A stretch of 7,455 nt of DNA from assembly GCA_028064945.1 (NCBI GenBank), contig JAPTWQ010000004.1, positions 1 to 7,455 of the forward strand, in the 5' to 3' direction. The notes under the pieces were generated by a model, which was given only the letters and a program-made list of their open reading frames with translations, was not told the DNA's origin and did no database searches. Position 1 is the stretch's first letter. Each line of letters starts with the position of its first letter. The position numbers were made by a program, and so were the translations under genes. Source of the DNA: Nitrospiraceae bacterium (lineage in GTDB: Bacteria; Nitrospirota_A; Leptospirillia; Leptospirillales; Leptospirillaceae). Below, piece after piece: positions 1 to 5,996 of the stretch.

Positions 1-870
1 CGCCAAAAGTGGATCGAGAAGATAAAATTCTTTCCAGAAAGCGATCTTTCGCAGATTCTCCCGCCCGGGGAGAAGCGTTTCAAAAAGCTCATTGTTGATC
101 GGTCCGATCCGAATCAGAACCTGGTTTGTCCTGTTGGGAACCCGATCTCCGAGAACGGTTTCCTCGCCCAGCGAAAGACGGCGTCCGAGAGCCAGCCTCT
201 GCTCTTCGGGAATTGCCACATGTCTCTCCACGCATTGACTCACCTCGACCGGCACTCCCCCAAGGACATCGGACAGGATCGCTTCAAGTCCTTTTGCCGA
301 GCGAGGATGCTGGGTCAAAAGCCCCGCATACCGGAGGGCCGTGGAGGCGATGGGATCCACCTCTCTGAAAACCGGAAGGGAAAGGCCCGTAAAAACATGG
401 AACAGGTTTTCAATTTCCCTCTCGCCTTTTTCGTAGGCCCTCAGCGAAATACGGTTTTTTTCCCAGGCCTCGTACAGGAGCGGGTAAAGGCGGCCGTGAA
501 GAATATCAAGGAAATCTCGCGCCGCCGTACCGTCCTCGTTCTTCTCGTCGATCAGGTCTTCGGTATAGAAGGTCGGAAGCGGCGACGCCACGCCGTAAAG
601 CCCGAAGAAATTGACATCGAGGACCGGCTTTCCGGCGGGTCCCTCCCACTCGAGCGATTCAATGTCGCTGGGGGGAAAGGCGAGAGAGAGTGTGGGCCGG
701 ATCGTGACCTGCTTCCACAGTTCCTCGTCGAAACTCTCCCCTTCGACATTTGTACGCAGGAGCCTCAGGAGACGGACCGCCTGGAAAAACTGGAATTCCG
801 AGGCGCGTTTCCCGAGGTCGTTTCTGAGAGCTTCTAGATCAATGTTTGCGTTCCCAGGCGTTCCGGCCAT
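1..870 (-). CDS. tssG: TssG, T6SS baseplate subunit (partial, C-terminus beyond left edge)
   Basis: I translated this frame by hand from ATG at 870-868. It stays open for 290 codons to base 1, so the last part of the protein (family members are usually about 330-350 residues) is outside the window. TssG is a cytoplasmic baseplate protein that works with TssF, TssE and TssK to anchor tube and sheath assembly. Family landmarks: an N-terminal helix with EFQFFQAVRLLRLL (about residues 25-38), then RPTLSLAFPPSDI (58-70), the very typical NFFGLYGVASPLPTFYTEDL (87-106), and a downstream FLDILHGRLYPLLYEAWEK segment. The start has a GGGAG ribosome binding site at 885-881, 10 nt upstream and inside the end of tssF. 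The 37-bp overlap with tssF suggests translational coupling. The call is secure from the motifs and the tssE-tssF-tssG order. Confidence 0.95.
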   Translation of the reverse strand, partial: MAGTPGNANIDLEALRNDLGKRASEFQFFQAVRLLRLLRTNVEGESFDEELWKQVTIRPTLSLAFPPSDIESLEWEGPAGKPVLDVNFFGLYGVASPLPTFYTEDLIDEKNEDGTAARDFLDILHGRLYPLLYEAWEKNRISLRAYEKGEREIENLFHVFTGLSLPVFREVDPIASTALRYAGLLTQHPRSAKGLEAILSDVLGGVPVEVSQCVERHVAIPEEQRLALGRRLSLGEETVLGDRVPNRTNQVLIRIGPINNELFETLLPGRENLRKIAFWKEFYLLDPLLA

Positions 871-2561
871 GAAAGGTTTTCTCCCGTCAATGCATTCTCG
901 ATCTGGAGCTTCGTGAAGGTATTGATGGTGGCATAGACCGACAGAAACTCGTTCAAGACGGTTCCGAACAGGTAAAGATCCGCCAGGTCGGCAAACCCGT
1001 CTCCCCGAACCCGCACCAGGATTTCCGTTCCCCGGAGAAGCACTCCCCGGATAAAGCGATTCTTGCGGGACAAACGGACCTCGTCGATGCTGTCGATCCG
1101 CTTGCGGTTGGTATCTTCCAGCCCCTTGTTCCGCTCCATCGGAAAAACGTAAATCGACAGAAGCGCCCGAAGGCGGGAGGCATCTCCCAGAGAAAGAAAA
1201 TTGATTCCCAGTTGAGAGAGGATTCTCCATGCCAGACCATCCCCGAGCGGGGGCTGGATGTACGGCGTGGGGGACGTCAGGTTGGAAAACAGGAGGCGTT
1301 CGGGAGAATTGTCCGTCGGCCGGTTTATCTCCCCGGGCTTCAACGCCTCGGGAAGCATCCTGTTGGTCGCGCGCACACGGACCGACAGGGTCTCATCCGT
1401 CGGAACCTCCCCTTTTCCGTAGAGAATTCCCAAATAGGTCTCGGCTCTGGCCTCCATCTGGGAGGCCCTTCGAACAACCCGATAGGCCCGGGAGGACGAG
1501 GAACTTTCCTGCCCGAGGAGTTCCTGGAAAGGACGGTATTCTGAGGTCTTTCCCGTGGCGGAGGAGACTCCGGTCACGCGTTCGATAAAGAAGACATCGA
1601 AATGGTCCCTGTTTCCCGCGGCCAGCCGGATGGGAATTTCGCTCTGCCGATGGGTCAGGGAGATGGGCTCGGCGTCCGTTTCGAAGAGGTTCACCGCCGG
1701 AACGGCTCCCAGAACGAAATGGTGGGGCTGCAGATTCAGGGGGCGGACCGGGCTTTTTGTCAGGCGAAAAACGACGGTCGCCGTGGATCCCGTTCCCCTT
1801 TGCTTCCACTTCGACAACCCCGACAGCTCCACAAAAAGGAACTTTGCCGGCATGACAAAGAATTCCTGAAAGAGCCTGTAGGCGGAAAAGGAGTTCGGAG
1901 AGTAGGGAAAGAGGGCCGAATCGTCTCCGAAGGAAGAGGCCCGAAGAGACTCGGGCGAGAGAAATGTGGAGGGCTCCCCGGGAACGACGAGTTCGATCGA
2001 TTCGAGATTCTGGGTGAGGAGATAGAAAAGGTTCGACCCCTCGGAATACGGGCCTCCCAGGTAAAAGGAGAGAGAAGAAGCGCCAAGTTGCGAGAGCGGC
2101 ATCCCGGACAATGCGAGGTGGATGGAGGCCGGGCGGCCTGCCTCCTGTACGACCTTGACGGCCGAGACCGTCAGGGGATGGAGATCGATGTCCTGGCATG
2201 TCTCGAAGTAGCACGTCGTTCCGTCGACGGGAGAAGAGCCCGCGCGGGTGCCGCGCGGAATCCTGACCGTTTCGGTCAGCTTGCCCTTTGGAGAAAAAGA
2301 GAGAATGGTGGCGCACGGAACCGGACGCAGAAACTGCGAAAAAAGAACCTGGGCAATTTCCTGGACGAATTCCGGAAAATGATCCGTCAGCCGCTGGTGA
2401 AGGATGGACGTCAGAAATGCTACGCCTTCGAGAAGTCGCTCCACATCCGGATCCGCAGACGGCTGCCCCAGCATCGGAGCCACCGCAGGATGGGCCGAAG
2501 CGAACTCCTTCGAGAGCACCCGGAGGTTTGCGAGTTCCTGCTCATAGGCGTTGGTAGACAC
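834..2561 (-). CDS. tssF: TssF, T6SS baseplate subunit
   Basis: TssF is the baseplate wedge component that partners TssG and TssK. The N-terminus carries the family signature: YEQELANLRVLSKEFASAHP, then DPDVERLLEGVAFLTSILHQ and FPEFVQEIAQVLFSQFLRP. The C-terminal part has GDGLAWRILSQLGINFLSLGD and, near the end, DLYLFGTVLNEFLSVYATIN, as in typical TssF. The frame is open from a GTG at 2579 (581 aa), but I place the start at the in-frame GTG at 2561 (575 aa). There an AGGGGAG box at 2576-2570 sits 8 nt upstream, whereas the 2579 GTG has only a poor site, and the family similarity begins just after residue 7 of the longer form. The length is close to the usual roughly 600 residues. The gap to tssE is 34 bp, and the 3' end overlaps tssG. 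No frameshift or missing block is visible. Confidence 0.95.
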   Translation of the reverse strand: MSTNAYEQELANLRVLSKEFASAHPAVAPMLGQPSADPDVERLLEGVAFLTSILHQRLTDHFPEFVQEIAQVLFSQFLRPVPCATILSFSPKGKLTETVRIPRGTRAGSSPVDGTTCYFETCQDIDLHPLTVSAVKVVQEAGRPASIHLALSGMPLSQLGASSLSFYLGGPYSEGSNLFYLLTQNLESIELVVPGEPSTFLSPESLRASSFGDDSALFPYSPNSFSAYRLFQEFFVMPAKFLFVELSGLSKWKQRGTGSTATVVFRLTKSPVRPLNLQPHHFVLGAVPAVNLFETDAEPISLTHRQSEIPIRLAAGNRDHFDVFFIERVTGVSSATGKTSEYRPFQELLGQESSSSSRAYRVVRRASQMEARAETYLGILYGKGEVPTDETLSVRVRATNRMLPEALKPGEINRPTDNSPERLLFSNLTSPTPYIQPPLGDGLAWRILSQLGINFLSLGDASRLRALLSIYVFPMERNKGLEDTNRKRIDSIDEVRLSRKNRFIRGVLLRGTEILVRVRGDGFADLADLYLFGTVLNEFLSVYATINTFTKLQIENALTGENLSWPERLGTQTLI

Positions 2562-2569
2562 GAGTCGAA

Positions 2570-2576
2570 CTCCCCT
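2570..2576 (-). promoter_or_regulatory. Ribosome binding site that decides the tssF start
   Basis: AGGGGAG on the minus strand, 8 nt before the GTG at 2561-2559. It lies inside codons 2-4 of the longer possible reading from GTG 2579, so the longer start would put the best Shine-Dalgarno sequence within the coding region. Confidence 0.6.
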
Positions 2577-2595
2577 CACTTGATTCCGATCAGGC

Positions 2596-3012
2596 CTAGG
2601 TCAGGACAACCTCTCCATTCGCCTTGACAAGTACCGGAAACTGAATCGGCATATTCTGGCCGTTGACAAAAATTTCTCCCGAGATTTCAAGTCTCAGAGC
2701 CCCGAGCTCCGTTGTCGTTTCATGGGCTCGAACTCGCGGAGACAGAAGCCGGGTCTCGTAGCGGGCCACCGTCTCCAGGATCGCCCGGACGATTTCGACC
2801 GAAGAACCTGTCTCGAATGATCCGGCCACGTTCGACAAATCCGGAACGCCAAAATCATCGGAGATAGGAACCGATTTTCTTCGGGTACGGAGAATGCGCG
2901 ACAGATGGGCTCGGATTGAGCTTCCCACCTGTTCGAATCTGGACAGGTTCCGCGTCTCCTCACGGGAGACCAGCGAACCGATACGCTCGAGAAGTCGTTC
3001 ACGGGCTTCCAT
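2596..3012 (-). CDS. tssE: TssE, gp25-like T6SS baseplate protein
   Basis: A 138-residue protein, the normal size for TssE, which is homologous to phage T4 gp25 and joins the sheath to the baseplate. It begins MEARERLLERI, a usual TssE opening. The middle has SVPISDDFGVPDLSNV, equivalent to the D(Y/F)GLPDL signature. This is followed by the GPW/gp25 core IVRAILETVARYETRLLSPRV, in which the ARYETRL stretch matches the conserved I..YEPRL pattern. It ends with a beta-rich ALRLEISGEIF... segment. It lies 33 bp after hcp and before tssF. The only upstream purine-rich site, AAAGGAGG at 3035-3028, ends 15 nt before the ATG. No in-frame alternative start lies nearer, so initiation may be less efficient than for its neighbours. 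Confidence 0.95.
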   Translation of the reverse strand: MEARERLLERIGSLVSREETRNLSRFEQVGSSIRAHLSRILRTRRKSVPISDDFGVPDLSNVAGSFETGSSVEIVRAILETVARYETRLLSPRVRAHETTTELGALRLEISGEIFVNGQNMPIQFPVLVKANGEVVLT

Positions 3013-3027
3013 CTGAGTCGCGCAATT

Positions 3028-3035
3028 CCTCCTTT
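3028..3035 (-). promoter_or_regulatory. Ribosome binding site of tssE, unusually far from the start
   Basis: AAAGGAGG on the minus strand. The gap from GGAGG to the tssE ATG (3012) is 15 nt, against 6-10 nt for the other genes of the operon. No in-frame ATG, GTG or TTG lies between them. Either spacing is used to lower TssE output (a baseplate protein is needed in few copies) or the leader folds to bring the two together. Confidence 0.5.
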
Positions 3036-3045
3036 CACGCCTTTG

Positions 3046-3531
3046 CTACTTGGGGTTGTTCCAGGAGTCTTCCCCGGAGATCCCGCCGTCTGCCCACGTC
3101 ACCGTGATTTTCTCGAAGGCAAAGGAGACATCCTCCATATGGCCCATCTGACGGTCTTCCGCTTTGAGAACATTGGGCATCCAGTCGCGAATCGCGACGA
3201 TCGTCGCGTTTTCGAGCTCGGTGGTGTAGTACTTCTCTTCCTTGCCCTGGGGATTGATCCGGTACCAGTCGATCGTCACTTTGGTCATCTGCTCTCCGGT
3301 GCAAAGCGCCTGAAACAGCTTGGGAGAAGCTTTATCGATTTCCTTGGTGATGGTGATCGGATTGTGGACTCTTCGACCGGTGGGAAGACTCGTCTGAGGG
3401 TTTTTGGGCAAGTCGACCGTATACTCGTAGGCTTGGACCTGCATGGCACCTTCGCGGCCCTTGATGGCGCAAGACCCTTCGATTTTCCCCTGATTCTTGG
3501 CTTGAACGAATGCGTACAAAGGCATTGGCAT
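3046..3531 (-). CDS. hcp: Hcp/TssD, T6SS inner-tube protein
   Basis: A 161-residue Hcp. Hcp hexamers stack into the inner tube that is expelled with the spike, and Hcp can also carry small effectors. It starts MPMPLYAFVQAKNQGKIEG and belongs to the Vibrio cholerae-type branch. Shared features include the GRRVHNPITITKEIDKASP stretch (RAHKPF...NKAVP in that type), LFQALCTGEQ, VTIDWYRINPQGKEEKYYTT, LENATIVAI followed by a Met-Pro, and a GISGEDSW tail close to the Vibrio GTSGSDDW. This comparison is from memory. There is no signal peptide, as expected for T6SS export. The AAAGGA site (3543-3538) is 6 nt before ATG; a second in-frame ATG lies two codons in. It sits between tssC and tssE, and the 65-bp gap before it holds a terminator-like hairpin. 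No extra C-terminal domain is present, so it is a plain structural Hcp. Confidence 0.97.
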   Translation of the reverse strand: MPMPLYAFVQAKNQGKIEGSCAIKGREGAMQVQAYEYTVDLPKNPQTSLPTGRRVHNPITITKEIDKASPKLFQALCTGEQMTKVTIDWYRINPQGKEEKYYTTELENATIVAIRDWMPNVLKAEDRQMGHMEDVSFAFEKITVTWADGGISGEDSWNNPK

Positions 3532-3563
3532 AGTAGATCCTTTCTTTTGAGATTTTTAGGGTC

Positions 3564-3591
3564 AAAAAAGAACGGGGCATGGCTCCCGCCC
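3564..3591 (-). terminator. Terminator-like hairpin between tssC and hcp
   Basis: On the minus strand, just after the tssC stop codon, GGGCGGG (3591-3585) can pair with CCCGTTC (3576-3570). That gives 7 bp including two G-U pairs around an 8-nt loop, followed directly by six T (3569-3564). This is the form of a weak intrinsic terminator. Because hcp, tssE, tssF and tssG follow without an obvious promoter, it is more likely an attenuator or a 3'-end stabiliser or processing site for tssBC mRNA than a full stop. A competing fold, CATGG...CCATG over 3594-3578, uses the same bases. Confidence 0.4.
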
Positions 3592-3596
3592 ATGAA

Positions 3597-5084
3597 TCAC
3601 TTTTTGTCGAGCTTGCCCACGAGAGACAGCGTAAAGGAGGCCCCCATATATTTGAAATGGGGACGGACCTTCATGGACACCCGGTACCAGCCCGGATCGC
3701 CCTCGACATCCGAGACCGAGATCTCAGCCTGTCGAAGAGGGCGCTTGCTCCGGACTCCCGCCGCAGGATTGTCCATATCGGACACGTACTGACGAATCCA
3801 GTTGTTGAGTTCGGACTCGAGGTCGGTTCGTTCTTTCCATGTTCCGATGTTTTCCCTCTGGATGATCTTGATGTAATGGGCCAGACGGCTCATGACAAAG
3901 ATATAGGGGAGCTGTGTTCCCAGCTTGTAATTGAGTTCGGATTCCTTGCCTTCCTTGGTCTGGCCGAACAGCTTGGGCTTTTGGGCCGAATTCGCGGAAA
4001 AGAAGGAAGCATTGTCGCTGTTTTTCCTCATGGCCAGGGCCATGAATCCCTGTTCTGCCAACTCGAATTCGCGGCGCTCGGAGATGAGAATTTCGGTGGG
4101 AATCTTCGACTGGACCTCTCCCATCGCTTCGAAGTTGTAGATCGGGAGATCCTTGACGGCTCCACCGCCCTGGGGGCCGATGATGTTGGCATTCCATCGG
4201 TACTGGGCAAAGGAGGCCGAAAGGCGAGAGGCAAAGGCAAAGGAGGCATTCCCCCAGAGAAAGGCGCTGTTGCCTTCGTCGACGCTCTCCTGATAGTTGA
4301 ACTTTTTTGAAGGAACCGTCTGGCTCCCATAAGGAACCCTCAGCATGAACCGGGGAACGGTGAGCCCCACGAAGCGGGCATCCTCGCTTTCCCGGAAGGC
4401 ATTCCATTTGGCAAACTGGGGCATCTCGTAAATGGACGCCAGATCCTTGAGGTTCGGAAGCTTCGAGAATTCGTCGACACCGAAAAACTCCGGCCCCGCT
4501 CCGGCGATGAAGGGAGCATGGGCCATGGAGGCCACGCTCGCGACGCTCTGAAGAAGCTTGATGTCCTGGGGGCCGGGATTCATTTCGTAGTTGGCGATGA
4601 TCGATCCGTAGGGCTGGCCGCCGAACTGTCCGAATTCGTTGGTATAGGCAATCTTGTAGAGACCGGAATTCGTGATTTCCGGCGCGTCCTCGAAATCCTC
4701 CCGAAGTTTCTGCTTGCTGGCGTTGAGGATTTCGATCTTGTTGTTTTCCCTGAAGTCGGTCTGGTCGACGAGGTACTTCAAGGACCGCCAGCTGGACTCC
4801 AGCTTCTGGAAATCGGGGTGGTGAAGGATGGCGTCCACCTGCCGGCACAACTTCTTGTCGAGGTCGGCGATGATCTCGTCGACGGTGGCCTGCGTCACTT
4901 TTTCCACCGACCGCTGGGGTTCGAGAAGTTCGTTGATGAACGCCTTGACGCCTTGACGGGTGATCGAATAGGCTTCGTCCCCCGGCTTCAGCCGTGTCGC
5001 CTCGACGAGATCGTCGATCAGCGAATCGCTGAATGTCGACGAACCGGACTTGGCTTCCTGATCCTTTTTCGTGTCTTCCGCCAT
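3597..5084 (-). CDS. tssC: TssC, T6SS contractile sheath large subunit (VipB)
   Basis: A 495-residue protein of the usual TssC length. TssC pairs with TssB to form the sheath that surrounds the Hcp tube and contracts to fire it; the contracted sheath is later disassembled by ClpV. Recognisable blocks: IDDLVEATRLKPGDEA near the N-terminus, LHHPDFQKLESSWRSLKYLV (about 90-110), the EILNASKQKLREDFEDAPEI region, FGQFGGQPYGSIIANYE, FGVDEFSKLPNLKDLASIYE, ARFVGLTVPRFMLRVPYG, and the C-terminal DVEGDPGWYRVSMKVRPHF ending in a short beta strand. The frame is open from TTG 5087, but ATG 5084 is the better start because AGGAGG (5096-5091) is 6 nt before it. It follows tssB by 46 bp. No disruption is seen. 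Confidence 0.98.
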   Translation of the reverse strand: MAEDTKKDQEAKSGSSTFSDSLIDDLVEATRLKPGDEAYSITRQGVKAFINELLEPQRSVEKVTQATVDEIIADLDKKLCRQVDAILHHPDFQKLESSWRSLKYLVDQTDFRENNKIEILNASKQKLREDFEDAPEITNSGLYKIAYTNEFGQFGGQPYGSIIANYEMNPGPQDIKLLQSVASVASMAHAPFIAGAGPEFFGVDEFSKLPNLKDLASIYEMPQFAKWNAFRESEDARFVGLTVPRFMLRVPYGSQTVPSKKFNYQESVDEGNSAFLWGNASFAFASRLSASFAQYRWNANIIGPQGGGAVKDLPIYNFEAMGEVQSKIPTEILISERREFELAEQGFMALAMRKNSDNASFFSANSAQKPKLFGQTKEGKESELNYKLGTQLPYIFVMSRLAHYIKIIQRENIGTWKERTDLESELNNWIRQYVSDMDNPAAGVRSKRPLRQAEISVSDVEGDPGWYRVSMKVRPHFKYMGASFTLSLVGKLDKK

Positions 5085-5090
5085 CAAATG

Positions 5091-5096
5091 CCTCCT
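5091..5096 (-). promoter_or_regulatory. Ribosome binding site that decides the tssC start
   Basis: AGGAGG, followed by CATTTG and then ATG at 5084. The TTG at 5087-5085 directly precedes that ATG but would be only 3 nt from the site, so ATG is preferred. Confidence 0.75.
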
Positions 5097-5130
5097 GGAT
5101 TCGGGTCAAATAAATAAATCGAGAAAAGGA

Positions 5131-5625
5131 TCACTCGATGCCAAGTTCCGCAAGAAGCTTGGCCCGGGTTTCTTCGTTCTGAATGATCTCCTGGAGCTTT
5201 TTTCTGAAATCGGGGATATTGCCCAGCGGACCCTTGAGGGCTTTCAGCGCGTCCCGAAGCGCAATCAGTTCCCGAAGCTCGGGAACCTGATCCACAATGG
5301 CGTCCGGAGTAAAATCTTTCATTTCCTTGATTTTGAGAGAGACGGTCATTTTTTCCGGGTCCTTGCCTTCGGCTTCCGGGGCCAGGTGGTTCGGAATGCT
5401 CAGGTCGAGACTCAGATTGTGGCTTTCCAGCACGTTGTTGAAGTTTGTCTTGTCGACATTGATCGGCTTGATCTCCTCGAGCTGACGGGAATCCTCTTTC
5501 TGCGTGAAGTCGCCGATAACCAATTGCTTGAACGGAAGCTCGACATCCTCCTTGGCATCCCCCGTGGAGGGACGGTAGACAATGTTGACGCGCTCTTTCG
5601 GTGCGACCGATCCCTGTTCGTCCAT
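5131..5625 (-). CDS. tssB: TssB, T6SS contractile sheath small subunit (VipA)
   Basis: A 164-residue protein, the normal TssB size. TssB forms the sheath protomer with TssC and is cytoplasmic. Family motifs run the whole length: GSVAPKERVNIVYRPSTGDA at the N-terminus, VELPFKQLVIGDFT, EEIKPINVDKTNFNNVL, HNLSLDLSIPNHL, DFTPDAIVDQVPELRELIAL, and the helical end ALKALKGPLGNIPDFRKKLQ closing with AELGIE. The start ATG is 7 nt after a strong AGGAGG (5638-5633). It is the first gene of the T6SS operon here: upstream is only a non-coding region and the adhesin terminator. tssC follows after 46 bp, the near-universal tssB-tssC pairing. Confidence 0.98.
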   Translation of the reverse strand: MDEQGSVAPKERVNIVYRPSTGDAKEDVELPFKQLVIGDFTQKEDSRQLEEIKPINVDKTNFNNVLESHNLSLDLSIPNHLAPEAEGKDPEKMTVSLKIKEMKDFTPDAIVDQVPELRELIALRDALKALKGPLGNIPDFRKKLQEIIQNEETRAKLLAELGIE

Positions 5626-5643
5626 GGCACTTCCTCCTCGCTT

Positions 5644-5661
5644 GTCCCCAGAAATCGGGAC
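5644..5661 (-). repeat. Hairpin next to the tssB ribosome binding site
   Basis: GTCCC (5661-5657) and GGGAC (5648-5644) pair with an 8-nt loop on the minus strand. The stem ends five bases before AGGAGG of tssB, so it could influence ribosome access if it forms in the mRNA. Five base pairs in GC-rich DNA is weak evidence on its own. Confidence 0.3.
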
Positions 5662-5679
5662 TGTTGTTTAAGAGGCGAA

Positions 5680-5750
5680 CGGTCTTCCGACCGACTCACC
5701 CTCACGAACCGGACGTCCCCCTCACGCGATGACGGAATCGGTCTTGACCG
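5680..5750. repeat. Two dyads with identical CGGTC/GACCG arms
   Basis: CGGTC-TTCC-GACCG at 5680-5693 and CGGTC-TT-GACCG at 5739-5750 (plus-strand reading) share the same 5-base arms with spacers of 4 and 2 bases. Their centres are 58 bp apart. In RNA from the minus strand the first would be a 5-bp stem closed by GGAA, a GNRA-type loop. They could be paired operator sites or RNA structures of the tssB leader. Confidence 0.35.
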
Positions 5751-5907
5751 TCCCCGAAGGCCCGGAGGCCCCGAAAAGACTCCCCACCATACATCGCAAG
5801 TTCCGCCCGGGAATACCGCATCGTTTCCCCTGCGATCTCCCCCCGCCCGAGAGAAAGGACCTTCCCACCGGCGGGTGCCGTCGGCAAGAAGCGAGGCCCG
5901 CCCCTCT

Positions 5908-5938
5908 AAAAAAGCCGCTTTTTCTCTCCGGCTTCTTC
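5908..5938 (-). terminator. Intrinsic terminator after the adhesin gene
   Basis: On the minus strand AAGCCG (5934-5929) pairs perfectly with CGGCTT (5917-5912) around an 11-nt A/G-rich loop. The 3' arm runs into a tract of six T ending at 5908. With A-U and G-U pairs the stem can reach 10 bp. It lies about 60 bp past the adhesin stop and ahead of the tssB leader, so it should separate the two transcription units. The T tract gives direction for the minus strand only. Confidence 0.75.
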
Positions 5939-5957
5939 CTTCGGAACCGGGACGACC

Positions 5958-5976
5958 TTCCCCGGAGTTCGGGGAA
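5958..5976. repeat. Perfect 7-bp inverted repeat after the adhesin stop
   Basis: TTCCCCG (5958-5964), a 5-base spacer, then CGGGGAA (5970-5976). It starts about 20 bases past the adhesin stop codon. It lacks a T tract on either strand, so it is not a standard terminator by itself. It may act with the terminator at 5908-5938 to block read-through or protect the transcript end. Confidence 0.45.
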
Positions 5977-5996
5977 ACAGCCGGACCTTAAGGAGA

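Larger units (their letters stand above)
5626..5907 (-). promoter_or_regulatory. Untranslated region upstream of tssB: presumed promoter and leader of the T6SS operon
   Basis: No convincing gene lies in these 282 bases. The region follows the adhesin terminator and leads to tssB, so the operon promoter is most likely here. I found no clear sigma-70 -35/-10 pair and no good sigma-54 GG-N10-GC site; the only AT-rich patch is TTAAAC near 5670. It contains two dyads with the same arms, CGGTC-N-GACCG, at 5680-5693 and 5739-5750, and two CGTGAGGG copies 20 bp apart (5726-5719, 5706-5699) around the palindrome GGACGTCC (5711-5718). A further hairpin, GTCCC...GGGAC (5661-5644), lies just before the tssB ribosome binding site. 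A 39-codon reading frame (5821-5702) has a plausible start but no known product. Confidence 0.5.

Noticed and set aside
1602..2627. Long open frame on the plus strand (341 codons)
   Set aside because: Antisense to tssF, which has clear family motifs. It is Arg/Gly-rich, as expected of a shadow frame in GC-rich DNA.
3046..3531. Hcp as an evolved effector-carrying Hcp
   Set aside because: The protein ends at the normal structural length with no added C-terminal domain.
3724..5109. Open frame of 461 codons on the minus strand, overlapping tssC in another phase
   Set aside because: Arg/Gln/Gly-rich shadow of the well-conserved tssC with no recognisable domain.
5665..5670. TTAAAC as a -10 box for tssB
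   Set aside because: The hexamer 17 bp upstream is TCGGTC, a poor -35, and the match to TATAAT is weak.
5700..5740. String ACGTCCGGTTC followed by GTGAGGG on the minus strand, like the 3' half of group II intron domain V
   Set aside because: The matching 5' strand with the AGC triad and a GNRA loop about 34 nt upstream is absent, and there is no reverse transcriptase in the window. An Rfam search would settle it.
5071..5991. Plus-strand open frame of 306 codons spanning tssB and the intergenic region
   Set aside because: Antisense to tssB. The part over the intergenic region is Pro/Arg/Ser-rich and crosses the terminator, and I see no supporting similarity.
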